DNA from: Turnera subulata
Lineage: Eukaryota > Streptophyta > Magnoliopsida > Malpighiales > Passifloraceae
DNA: 64,000 nt
NCBI GenBank assembly: GCA_028386065.3
Contig: JAKUCV010001003.1
Location: 1 to 64,000 of the forward strand
Direction of reading: 5' to 3'
Shown: positions 1-10,377 of the stretch, one piece after another
Layout: each line of letters starts with the position of its first letter
Position numbering within the stretch: position 1 is the first letter of the stretch
Notes under the pieces: generated by a model
What the model was told of the DNA's origin: nothing
Databases searched by the model: none
Seen by the model: the letters and a program-made list of their open reading frames with translations, nothing else
Translations under genes and position numbers: made by a program

Positions 1-183
1 AAGCAGAAATGTTTTCTGAGAAATTCTTAAATGATGAAACTGGTCCTTATGTTGTGATTTTTACATCTTTATTGTGCAAAATGTTTCAGAGTATGTTTCT
101 CTTTTTAATTTTTTCTTTAAGAATAAATTCTTTTAAACTATTTTTCCACTTATATTTTTTACCTATTAATTTTTTGAATGCAG

Positions 184-1341
184 GGTCCTATACTTTATCT
201 TCAACTAATGCCACGAAATTCTATATTAATTTGGATATACCAGAAGTGAAACAGAAATTAGAAAGGTTTGAATATTCACTTAATTTTTAAATTTATTATT
301 TTAATCATACATTAACTATAATAAATTGCAGTTTGGGATCTTCAAGTGGCAATGTTCCAATTACACAAGTTGAAGCACACAAATATGTTTCCTTTCAAGA
401 ATAGATGCTAGAAAATAGAAAGACTACAAAACAAATTCAAGAGATGGCAAATGAGCCAATAGACGTTGAAGATCTTAAGGTTACATTACATGCAAAGATC
501 AAAGAAGTACAAAATAGGTTTGGTTGGTGTTACTTTGCATGTCAAAACTGTTGGAAGAAAATAGATAGAGATGATCCATCAAAGTCCTGCTCGAGTTGTA
601 ATTCTAAGTGTGAATTACCTTCTATCAGGTTAGTTCATTTTTTTTTGTAATATATTAATTCTATGTAGTTTATAATCCTCATTAACCTAAAGTATTTGAA
701 TATTCTATTCTTTATTCTCTGCAGATATAAAGTTGAGATTATTGTTGAAGACAGTTTTGGACAAGTTTCCTTAACTTTATTTGACAAAGAAGTGGAAAAA
801 CTTATAAACATATCTGCATTCGAGCTACTAGAACGTAATAGTAGAGACAATATTGAAATTTCATTTGAAATTCAGATGCTCATTGGTCAAGAAGCTGTTT
901 TCCAATTAAAAATAACATCCTACAACATCAATTATAAATGGGAATACTTTTCAATCACTAATATCTCTTTACCAGACAATACCATTGTAAGTTTTTTTTG
1001 GTATTATTAAAAATTAATTATTATTTTTTTATTCGTAAATTAAATTATTAATTCTTCTCTCAATTTCTAAATAGGTACATCAAGTAAAACAAGAGGAGGG
1101 ATTCAATACAAACAAAAATCGCCAAGAAGGTGGAGACAAAGAGACATGCTCAACAATTTCAGTTCGAGAAGAATCAAATCCATTACAAAATGATAGGAAA
1201 AACAAAAAAAAAAAATTATTCATCTTGATGCTTAGGAGAATTGTTTTTACCTATTATGGTAATGATGCATTTATTTGGCATTTGTATAAATCTGGAAATA
1301 AAAACTTACCTTTGCATCAATTAAAAGGAAATCTAGACTGA
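184..1341 (+). pseudogene. RPA1-like (replication protein A large subunit) C-terminal fragment, broken
   Basis: Four consistent exon-like blocks can be read: 184-265, 332-628, 725-986 and 1075-1341, with GT..AG junctions and matching phases. The first holds a strand typical of the RPA1 third OB fold (YINLDIPEV). The second holds a treble-clef zinc motif, CQNCWKK followed by CSSC, as in the C-terminal DNA-binding fold (Rep_fac-A_C) of RPA 70-kDa subunits. The third continues that OB fold (VEDSFGQVSLTLFDKEVEKL). An in-frame TAG at 402-404, just before ATG 405, breaks the reading frame, and the N-terminal domains are absent or lie left of the window. In life RPA1 binds single-stranded DNA. Plant Helitrons often carry RPA-like genes, and a Helitron 3' end lies 2 kb downstream on the same strand, so I infer this is Helitron cargo rather than the host RPA1 gene. 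The tail after about 1200 is A-rich and doubtful as coding sequence. Confidence 0.72.
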
Positions 1342-3348
1342 TAAGGATATTTTGTAATTTTATATTCAAGGACTCCCACAACCTTGAAACCCTAACTTGA
1401 ATTGTTGAGAAATTATTGTCGGACAATTCATCCAAAGTTTTAATATTCATTCCCCTGTCACAAAAAAAGAAACATATTATAGAAATAAAAAATACACAAT
1501 TGTATTAGAAATAAAGTAAAGAAAAAAAAAAGCAAAAAAAGAAGGAATAAGAGACAATGAATGCTAAAGAAACTTAATCACACACAGATACTTATACAAA
1601 ATTGGAATAGAGTAGAAGAAAAGAAAAATAGAGAAACAAAAAAGTGTTAATACTATTACTAAAAAAAATTATACGGCAAGCTAAAACAAAGAAAGAATAA
1701 GAGTGAATGCTAAAGAAATTGGATGAGACAAAGATACTAAAAAATATAGAATAGAGAAACCAAAGAATATTGATACTATAATAAGAATAGTACGTACAGT
1801 AAGCTAAAACGAAGAACAGGAAAAAGATAGAAATAGAAATAATATCGAAATAAAAAATAAGAGATAGAAATAAGAGATTTCTCATTCAATTTCTCAATTA
1901 TCTTATTATATAATGAAATTTTTTCTTCAAACACTATAAAACTAATTAATTTAAGAATACTTTCAAATATAGAAAATTTATACTAGCTTATTTTTAAAAA
2001 TAAAAACATAATATTTGGACAAACCAAAAAAACAAAAAAGTATGAAAAAATTATAAAACACAAAATACTATTAAAAAAAGAATGTTATATACATTAAAAA
2101 AAAACTGTAAAACATAGCCTAAAGTAATATTAGAGCAAAAACTGAATTTATATAAAACATTCATTTTAAAAAAACAAAAACCGAAATAAAAAAACAAATT
2201 TTTTAAAAAGAAGAAAACATAGGTTCAAAAAATTAAATTCTAAAAACAAATTTAATATGAAACAGCCTCCAAAAAAAAAAGAAAAAAGAAAAAAAACCAA
2301 AAAAGGAAAAAAATCGGAAATCATTAATTTTAATAATATACAACATCAAAAAATAATTAAACATGAAAAGAATTAATATGAAACATAAAAAATTTTCAAA
2401 AATATAATCTCATTAAAGAATATTTTTAACAAAAAATATTTAGAATGGGAAAAAATAGAACAACACAAAAAATATATATATAGAAAGGAAAAGGTTCAAT
2501 TATAAGAAATATGTTTGTTAAAAAAAGAATTAAACTTGAAAAAAATTCTAAAAAAACAAAGAGGAAGGATGATGCATAAAAATAATTAATATATTAGTGG
2601 ACAAAAAAACCTAAAAAAAAGAAAATCAACTAGAATAAAAAATTTTTAAAAATAAAATGTTTCTCAAAACTATAATCTATTTATATTAAAAAAACAAAAA
2701 AAATATTTTATAGCATAAATTAATATAGAAAATTAGTAGCAAAAAGTTGTTACCCACTAAAAGTGAATACAAAAAATTATTCAGTTGTTCTGTTTGTGGA
2801 GAAAAAGTTTGGAAATATTGGCTTAAAGAATGAATAATTTCTTTTTTAAGAAACGGGATACAAATTTAAAAAACAATATGTTTTATTAAAAATAGTGTAC
2901 TTTTTAAAAATGTTATTGAAAAATATTAAAAATTTATACTAACCAAGTTTTTTCCTAAATAAGTTTTATGTGTATACTTTTAAAAAACTAACCATGTCCG
3001 TGTAAGTATTAGTTTTAAGAATTTTATTTCCTAGATTTCTATTCATTTTTTTTACATAATATTAGCACTTAATATTTTATATTTTATCTTTTAGTATAAG
3101 ATTTCTAAGTTCAAAATTTTAAAAAATATACCACTTAATATTTTATACGGCCAGTAGCGGCAATTGGAAAAAGAGGACCTCACTTAATATTTTATATGGC
3201 CATTAGTTTCAATTCCTTTTTTTCTTTCAGATTGGTTGAGCAGCAAGTTTAATGCGTATACTGTTAAAATAATTTTAAACCATACATAATATAAAAAAAT
3301 TAAAAAATTATAAAGAAAATATATTTTTTTAAAAAAATACTAACCAAG

Positions 3349-3376
3349 CCCGTGGAATCCACGGGTAGTGAACTAG
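3349..3376 (+). repeat. Helitron 3' terminal hairpin and CTAG end
   Basis: A seven-base-pair perfect stem with a 3-nt loop at 3349-3365, a 7-nt spacer, and CTAG at 3373-3376, with host T at 3377. This is the signature that fixes both the strand and the end of the element. Confidence 0.75.
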
Positions 3377-5949
3377 TACATATTCAAGACCTAACTAGCT
3401 ATGAAATTAATTTTATGTAAACAAGAGTCATTATAATTGACTGTTAGCCCGTAACGATTTATAAATCTCTATCCAAAAAAGGAGCTCGACTATTCGAGCC
3501 TGTAAACTTTGACAGTACTAGCAAGTAGAAAATATATATGTGTAAATACAGAAGAATAAATGCATGAAACTTTTTTTTTTCTTTTAACATATAGATAGTT
3601 ACTTATGCCGAAAAGAAACATATAAATAATTACTTGGAAATTTCTGCGACTACTCACCACATATTGATCTCCATCAAGCCTTAAATGCCTAAGAAATAAG
3701 AATAGATCCTAAATGTAGAAAACTGATGTATGATTTAGCAAGGACCAACCATCGACAACAAATTTTAGCAAGAAAAATATACACCTAACGGTAAATTGAT
3801 ATCGAAATTTATATACGGACCCATAACTGGACAATCTACACAGATGCGAGTAAGAATTAGCTAAAAGTAAGCTTAGAATTAGAATAATAGTAAACCAAAA
3901 GCTATGATACCAGGCACGTTATAGAACCATCGGTGTTAATTTTATTAGTTAAAATAAGTAGAATCAAAACTTTTGTACCAACTACTGTTTCGGTTAAAGA
4001 GCGATTAAACTAAATTTTTCCTTTTTTTTTGAGAATCTAAAAGCAAAAACCTAAACTGTTCCTTGCGTAACATATGCTAAATTGCCAATGGTGCAAGTTA
4101 TATGCCAAAGGGGAAAAAGAATCGCCAATGGTCCAAATTAGATTTGGCGAAAACGATATTATCCGCGTCAAAGTAACGTGACTATTGACTAATTATTTGA
4201 TGATGCATAACTCTGCGAGCTCAATGAGCGACAGCGAGTCCTCCCAATTCTCATTTTTTCCATACTAATCCGGATTCATCTTGGTGTCGAACACTTTGTT
4301 ATAGTAGTTGAGCACTACAAATTTCTTGGACTTGATAAGCAACCGGTAAGCAACTATGGGGCCATCGGATAACACCACCTCCGTAAGGAATTGATAAAGC
4401 AACCGGTAAGGATTTTCATCTGATTTCCTTATGGAAGTTGACCGTAAGGAATTGTCGTAAGGAAAGGCTTAGAAATTAGTAGTGGAGTCACATAATGAGA
4501 ATTTTTTTCATACACAAGTATTCAAACCCGAGATATCATTTAAACAGAATCAAGTCGTTTATCACTTGAACCAACCCCAAATAAGTAGAACTCTAAGGTT
4601 TTTAACAAGAAAGCTTGTCTTATTAACTAAAAAATTCGAACTTGGGATGCCTTAATTAAGCTAGTTGATCTAATCTATCCGAGTTGGAAAATTTTGGTAT
4701 TGATTCATCTTGAAGTCAAAAAAAAAAAAACTCGCCTAACTCCACTTAATGCCATGAATGTACGCTCGTACTAACTTGTAATTAATTACTATCTTTAAGG
4801 CCTCACTAGCTAAGAATGAAGGTCAAATTTCTAAAAAAAACTAGAGGGGTTGAAAGTCATTATTAATTGTTACTAGGCCTTCAACATTCATGAATATCAC
4901 GCACACAAAAAAAATAAGGCATATAGTCATTATTAATTCGACTGTTACCAATAACGATTTGTGAATAACTATCCCAAAAAAGGAGGAGCTAGCTCGACAA
5001 AATCGAGCCTGTCGTCGCTGTATACTTTTGACAACATGCAGTACTGGTACATATATTGCAAGTGCGAAAGAATAAATGCTTAACTATTTTTCTTTTACTA
5101 ATATACATATGATTTGAATTTTATACCCCCAAGAAATAATCATATAAATAGTTGATTACTTACCAATTTCGCCAATACTTGCCACATTCTGCATCCCCAT
5201 CAGGCCTTATAAATTGCCTGAAGAATAGAACCTTCACAGACCCGTAAGCAGATGCAAAATATGCCTAAGCCTAACGATAAATTGATTCCAAATTTGTTCA
5301 CAAACCAGTCCTAGACATTGTACAAAGATGTATCAGGAGTTGTATCAAATATTGATTATAAGTCCAATAAACATATAAATATGAAAAATTAATAATTTTA
5401 AAGGATTTATATGTCAAAGTGGAAAACAGAAAAGGATTTATATGTCAAAAGAAAGAAGTTTAGGGGGGAGGCCATGGCCACGGTCCCTCCCTAAAATCAC
5501 ACCCTTTTTTTTAGAGGTAATGATAGGTCAAACAATGTTTATTAAATCTAATTATGATATAAGACCGACGTGTCTTTCGGAAGACAGCAAACATGTTTCA
5601 TAAAACCGACGACATCCCGGTGCTTGCGGTGACATGAACAGCAGAAGCTATTCTCGAATTTTTTACAACACTAGACGACAGCTAGCTTAAAGAGCTCGAA
5701 ATCCAACGACAGGTCTTTCAATTCCGGCCTTGTTTCGTTCTTCCTGTATAGTCGTATCTCTCTCTCTCGTCTTCTTCACCACTAACCAAAATCGGTCGGT
5801 TCTCCAACGAGCATTTTCGCATCTGTCAAAAAGCATATGTTCTCGTCCTGGATTTTCACATTTGCTGTGATGTATAATATTTCCTGATAGACCCCTTAAA
5901 AGATAGGATTGAAAAGGAGCTAGAAGATTGAAACTTTAGTAGCCTAGAA
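3377..5949. other. Gene-free intergenic DNA with a diverged duplication and SINE relic
   Basis: No credible coding region. A segment at about 3415-3850 and a second at about 4910-5345 are diverged copies of each other: both run through similar phrases such as gtcattat..attgactgttagcc / gactgttacc, ccaaaaaaggag..ctcga..cgagcctgt, and catcaagcctta / catcaggcctta. A SINE relic lies between them. The last 200 bp (about 5740-5949) is pyrimidine-rich (ctctctctctcgtcttcttcacc) and probably holds the promoter and leader of the hydrolase gene starting at 5950. Confidence 0.6.
4490..4580 (-). repeat. tRNA-derived SINE relic
   Basis: On the minus strand an A-box-like TGGTTCAAGTG (4573-4563) is followed 45 nt later by a B-box-like GGTTTGAATAC (4528-4518). 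This is the spacing of an internal RNA polymerase III promoter in a tRNA gene. The B box differs from GGTTCGANTCC mainly at the CpG and at its end, as expected for decay. An A-rich stretch follows (TGAAAAAAATTCTC). No clear target duplication was found, so the ends are approximate. Confidence 0.5.
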
Positions 5950-8900
5950 ATGGTTCAATTTCTGGGCACTGTTCGTGTGACTCCTGCTCTTGCCAGTTTT
6001 GCACCTTATAGACGCCAGGGCTCTTCATTTTTACTACAGAGAAATGGGTTATTTCCTTTCAAGAGAATCATACAGGCTTCCCTTCAATCGAGTATGTTTC
6101 TCTTGGCTTATACCACCAAATTGTTCATGTATCTCTTTTTGTGGTGTTGATCCAAAAAAGAAAAACGGGAAGTTTTATCATTTTGTTTTGTTTTTAGCTG
6201 ATGGTTTCATGATTTGAAATGGGTATTATGTGATTTCTATGTTTCTGTTTTTAGCTGGTGGTTTCATGATCTGCTTATCTATTTCACAATGCCATTTACT
6301 AAGCTTTTGTGGCTTTCAATGAGTCCTCTCTTGACCGGGGTATTTATAACAGATATAAGCAGCAATGCTAGTGCACAGTCACCGACCGAGAAATCTGAAA
6401 TCATATTCTTGGGGACAGGGACCAGTGAAGGAATTCCGCGTCTCAGTTGCCTCACTAATCCTTTAAAGACATGTCCCGTATATTCTGCAAATCATTTTCT
6501 CTTGAGCATCCTTTTTATTGTTTGATATCTGTTGGTTTAGTATCCAAATTATTGATTGTTTGAGGACCATGAATATTCTTGATTCATAGGTCTGTTCAAA
6601 AGCTGTGGAACCGGGTAATAAGAATAGGAGACTTAACACCAGCATCCTTCTTCGGCATCCTAGTCCCTCAGGAATGAGGAACATTCTGATAGATGCTGGA
6701 AAGTAAGTGTGAGATTCTCCTACTCTTACACCTTGCATCTTGCATTGCCTTGATGGTAACTTCTTTTCCGTCGAATAAGTACTCGTATTCATGACATTAC
6801 ATGCCTTTTCAATCTTAGAGTTGTAGAATTTTACTTTATGATCGTGTTTCCTTTCTTTTGCATTGCAAACTTTGGATTGAATTGTGACATGTGATGACAA
6901 ATATGATGTAGCTCTTGCGGACCTTTGTTTTCTTCATATTTTAGGTTTTCCAGAGAACTCAGTTTTCCCTTAACAATCATGACTATGAATTTTGTGTTTT
7001 CCTTTTCCACAACAGTCTAATTTTGATTCTTGTGTCAATTCCTTGTTCCGTGTTCATAGGATTTAGAATCCTACTTCCCTGACATAACAAAAGGAGAAGT
7101 GATTTTGATTAGATGCTTGTTGGCCTAAGTACTACCAGTGATCAGGCTTTTCTTTTTTCGACTTCTGTTTCAGGTTCTTCTATCACAGTGCCCTGAGGTG
7201 GTTTCCTGAATTTGGGTTAGTGTCTATTCTTCAAGTTCTCTTGCACTTTTTGATCTAGCATTTAGGTAATGTAGATTTCAGTCGTTCCGTCATGATAGAT
7301 GTTCACTTTTGATACTGGATGATATTAGATCTGGGTATTCTATTTGTCGTTGAAATTGGCAGTGTGAATCTTAAATACTTGCTTAAAGTTCCCTTCTTCA
7401 TAAATTTGAAACCAAATAGAGTGGTTAAGGGTTGTTTCCTGAAATTCCTGTAAAAAGAATTGGCGGGCTTTGTCAGTTAATGCTGTATTCATGCTAGACA
7501 ATTGGGTGTTTTCCCAATTCCATACACACGCAAATGTACTAAGAGAAGGTAATTTAGCATATTACTTTACCGTAGCTACTTATCCACTGAATGTATTTCA
7601 GAAGTTCTCTGTCATATCTTGCTTTCCGTCTTGTCTTAACCTTACATATGTGCTAAAAGTACACTACCCAAGTTTCTTGTCTGCTTTGGTTTTGTCTTTT
7701 GCTTCTTGGCTGTTCCTCTTGTTTGTTGCTATATATTTCTCACTCGAAAGTAATCATCTATTGTTAATAAATTAATATTTGATTGAATATTAAGCAATTT
7801 AACTTTAGTATTAACAGCATATCTATTGAAAAGAAAGAAAAGAAAGCAAAAAATTTGGAGCTGGAATAGGAGGAATAGCTTTAAATTTGTATTCATGGCT
7901 TATATAGGATATATTTCTGTTCAATAACTGTCAAATTGGTCTGTTAATCCCATCCACCTGCAGCGGTAGCATCGATTTGGGAAGTGGTTGGAGGGTAGGT
8001 TTTGGTCTTCAGTTAATTGTTCTGTTACCAATGTCTTTCAAAGTTTCTAGTTGTTCAAGGAAGCTGGATTGGGGTAAAAAAGTTTGTAGTTTGGATTTTT
8101 TTTTTTTAATATTTTACATGTCTTTTGCCAGGTATTTGCCTTTGTGTAACTAGTTGCGTTTGTGTCAGGCTAAGAACAATTGATGCGGTTATTATTACTC
8201 ATTCTCATGCAGATGCAATTGGAGGTCTCTGGCGTTAACCAACTTTTTTTTATTATTATTTCATGAATATAGAAATTTAAAAATGCATCAGATTTCTTCT
8301 TTTTTTATATAGGAAGTCACATAGTTGACTCTAAAGAGAGACCTTTCTACTCTCTTTACAGGTCTGGATGATCTTCGTGATTGGACAAACAATGTCCAGC
8401 CTCACATTCCAATTTTTGTTGCACCACGTGATTTTGAGGTAGGAATTTCAGATCTGTGTTCTAGCATGGCTTTTGTGCTATACTCTTGGGAGAATTGCAG
8501 GCAAAGCCAGTGAAATAGCAGAATGCGCTTTTCAAGTGCTGGCTATATAATGATAGGAAACCAAGTTAGACCTTTCCATATTCATCATTCGCTCAAATGC
8601 TTTTAGACAGTCATTACTGATTTTCTTTCTTATCAGTTTCTTGAGGCCAAAACTTATTGTTACCCTGTTGACTTGTCCATTTCTTCCTCTGCTTAATTGG
8701 CCATAATACGAAATCCAGTGTTCTGATTACTTGTAATTACCCCGTCTGGCCTTCCCACTTAGATTATATAAATTACTGATAGCATGAAGTGTTATACATA
8801 TTTTTGTCTCATTAGTTCCATAAAGCTGAAAACAGAGTGACTGATCGCCAAGTTAATTCAGGTCATGAAGAAAACACATTACTATTTGGTGGACACAAGC

Positions 8901-9662
8901 GTGATCATACCTGGTGCTGCTGTCTCAGAGTTGCAATTCAACATCATAAATGAGGAGCCATTTTTTGTTAATGAGTTAAAGGTATTCATTGGTTTGGCAA
9001 ATACACAAAGATATGAGATTTTGTTGTTGTTTGGAAGTTGTAGTTTATCCTGTTTGGTTTTCACCTTCAGACCAAATAATATTCTGGTCTTCGAGTTCCA
9101 TATCTCTGTACTCGTGGATAAGGGCCTCTTGGTCTTTTTTTTGTTTGTCAGTTATGTGCTTCTTATTGGTTGTATAAAAGGTTTACAAACTTTGTCACAG
9201 TTACTGGTTTTCTCTATTGTTCCTCATCTATATGATAGTATGGCCCTGCTTTTTAGGGCGTGTAATTTATAGCCTTTAATCCTCTGCCTTGGAGCAATGC
9301 AGTATAAATCTAAGCTTATGAGGATACTGATTGAGTGTCTCTTCATTGAAATGACTGAACTTTGATAAATTATTCTTGGACTGGCTTGCCGCAGATTACT
9401 CCTCTACCAGTGTGGCACGGTCCTGGTTATCGTTCCCTTGGTTTTCGCTTTGGGAATGTATGCTATATCAGGTATTGTATGAAGTTGCAGGTTTCCTGAA
9501 AATGTTTGAGTTGTTCTTCTGCCTGTGTTTCTACAAATCTACTCCAGATTTTGACGTGAACTCTTTCAATTACATTTCCAGTGATGCTAGTGAGATACCT
9601 GAGGAAACTTATCCACTGCTCAAGGATTGTGAGATCCTGATTTTGGTATTTCTCTCTCTCTC

Positions 9663-9697
<35 letters not shown>

Positions 9698-10377
9698 GCT
9701 CTCGCTCTCTCTCTCTCACTCACACACACACACAAACACACAAGCGCACAAACACCCCACAGATGCGCATGTTTTTCCTTTCTGGCTGTATGCAAATGTG
9801 CTCCTTTATCTTTAACCACATGTAATTAATTTTTCACAGGATGCTTTAAGGCCTGATCGTTCATCTTCAACACACTTTGGACTTCCTAGGGTATCTGTAT
9901 TGTTTTGTTAAAAGATAAATGCTTTACCAGTGGGATTTGTTACTTACTATTTCTTCTATTCAGGCCCTAGAGGAAGTACGGAAAATTAAACCAAAGAGAA
10001 CACTATTTACTGGTACGTGTAAAGTCCTTTATTATTTCTGCATGCATATATTGCACCTCCTTTTTCATCAAGAACTCAAACTGTCATGAAGTTTGTCATC
10101 TTGTATCCTTACCATTTGGTGGATGATCTTTAAAGGTTTTTGAATTCTACCATGCAGACTACCTAAGCTAACACTAGTAACTATTCTTTACTGGCATCAA
10201 CGAAAGAAATTGTGTCAGATGATGTAATTTTCTTCCTCCTCTTATTGTTCTTATGAAGGCATGATGCATCTTATGGATCACGACGTGGTGAATGCATATC
10301 TTGCAAAACTGAAGGAGACAGAAGGTCTTGATGTGGAGCTAAGCTATGACGGGTTATCTATACCAGTGAGGCTGTAG
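5950..10377 (+). CDS. Metallo-beta-lactamase-fold hydrolase (PhnP-like, plant 'putative hydrolase C777.06c' type)
   Basis: Twelve exons join into a 344-residue protein: 5950-6091, 6353-6477, 6590-6702, 7174-7215, 8169-8224, 8362-8438, 8862-8981, 9395-9471, 9582-9645, 9840-9890, 9964-10012 and 10259-10377. All junctions are GT..AG and phases match. Residues 1-60 are basic and hydroxyl-rich, compatible with an organelle transit peptide. The fold starts at about 64 (FLGTGTSEGIPR). The metal motif is HSHADA at 152-157, followed by GGLDDLRDW. Further likely ligands are His233 (PVWHGPGYRS), Asp252 (ISDAS) and His309 (TGMMHLMDHD). The closest relatives by motif are PhnP-type phosphodiesterases and a conserved plant family (I recall Arabidopsis At1g30300), whose substrate I do not know. 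The usual HxHxDH motif has Ala in place of its last His, which should weaken one of the two metal sites. Intron 9 carries a long CT/CA microsatellite. Confidence 0.9.
9650..9756. repeat. Compound (CT)n/(CA)n microsatellite
   Basis: Interrupted CT repeats run from about 9651 to 9718 and pass into CA repeats to about 9755. They lie inside intron 9 of the hydrolase gene, right after its splice donor at 9646. The tract is likely polymorphic in length. Confidence 0.95.

Larger units (their letters stand above)
1..3376 (+). mobile_element. Helitron, 3' part (5' end outside the window)
   Basis: The 3' terminus is recognisable. At 3349-3365 lies a perfect hairpin (CCCGTGG, AAT loop, CCACGGG), followed after 7 nt by CTAG at 3373-3376 and then by T. 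Helitrons end in CTRR preceded by a short GC-rich hairpin and insert between A and T, so this matches closely. The interior from 1342 to 3340 is very A/T-rich and gene-free. It contains short internal repeats (actaaccatgtccgtg at 2987-3002; cacttaatattttata near 3133 and 3182) that resemble degenerate copies of the subterminal sequence. The RPA1-like remnant upstream on the same strand fits plant autonomous Helitron content. No Rep/helicase ORF is visible; if present it would be left of base 1. Confidence 0.7.

Noticed and set aside
4633..4664. Second tRNA-like B box (AGTTCGAATTT, minus) with TAGCTTAATTAAGG upstream
   Set aside because: Box spacing is only about 21 nt instead of 40-45, and no duplication or tail was found; too weak to call a SINE.
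9376..9825. Long ORFs through the CT/CA microsatellite
   Set aside because: Repeat-driven open frames that cross real exons 8 and 9 of the hydrolase gene.
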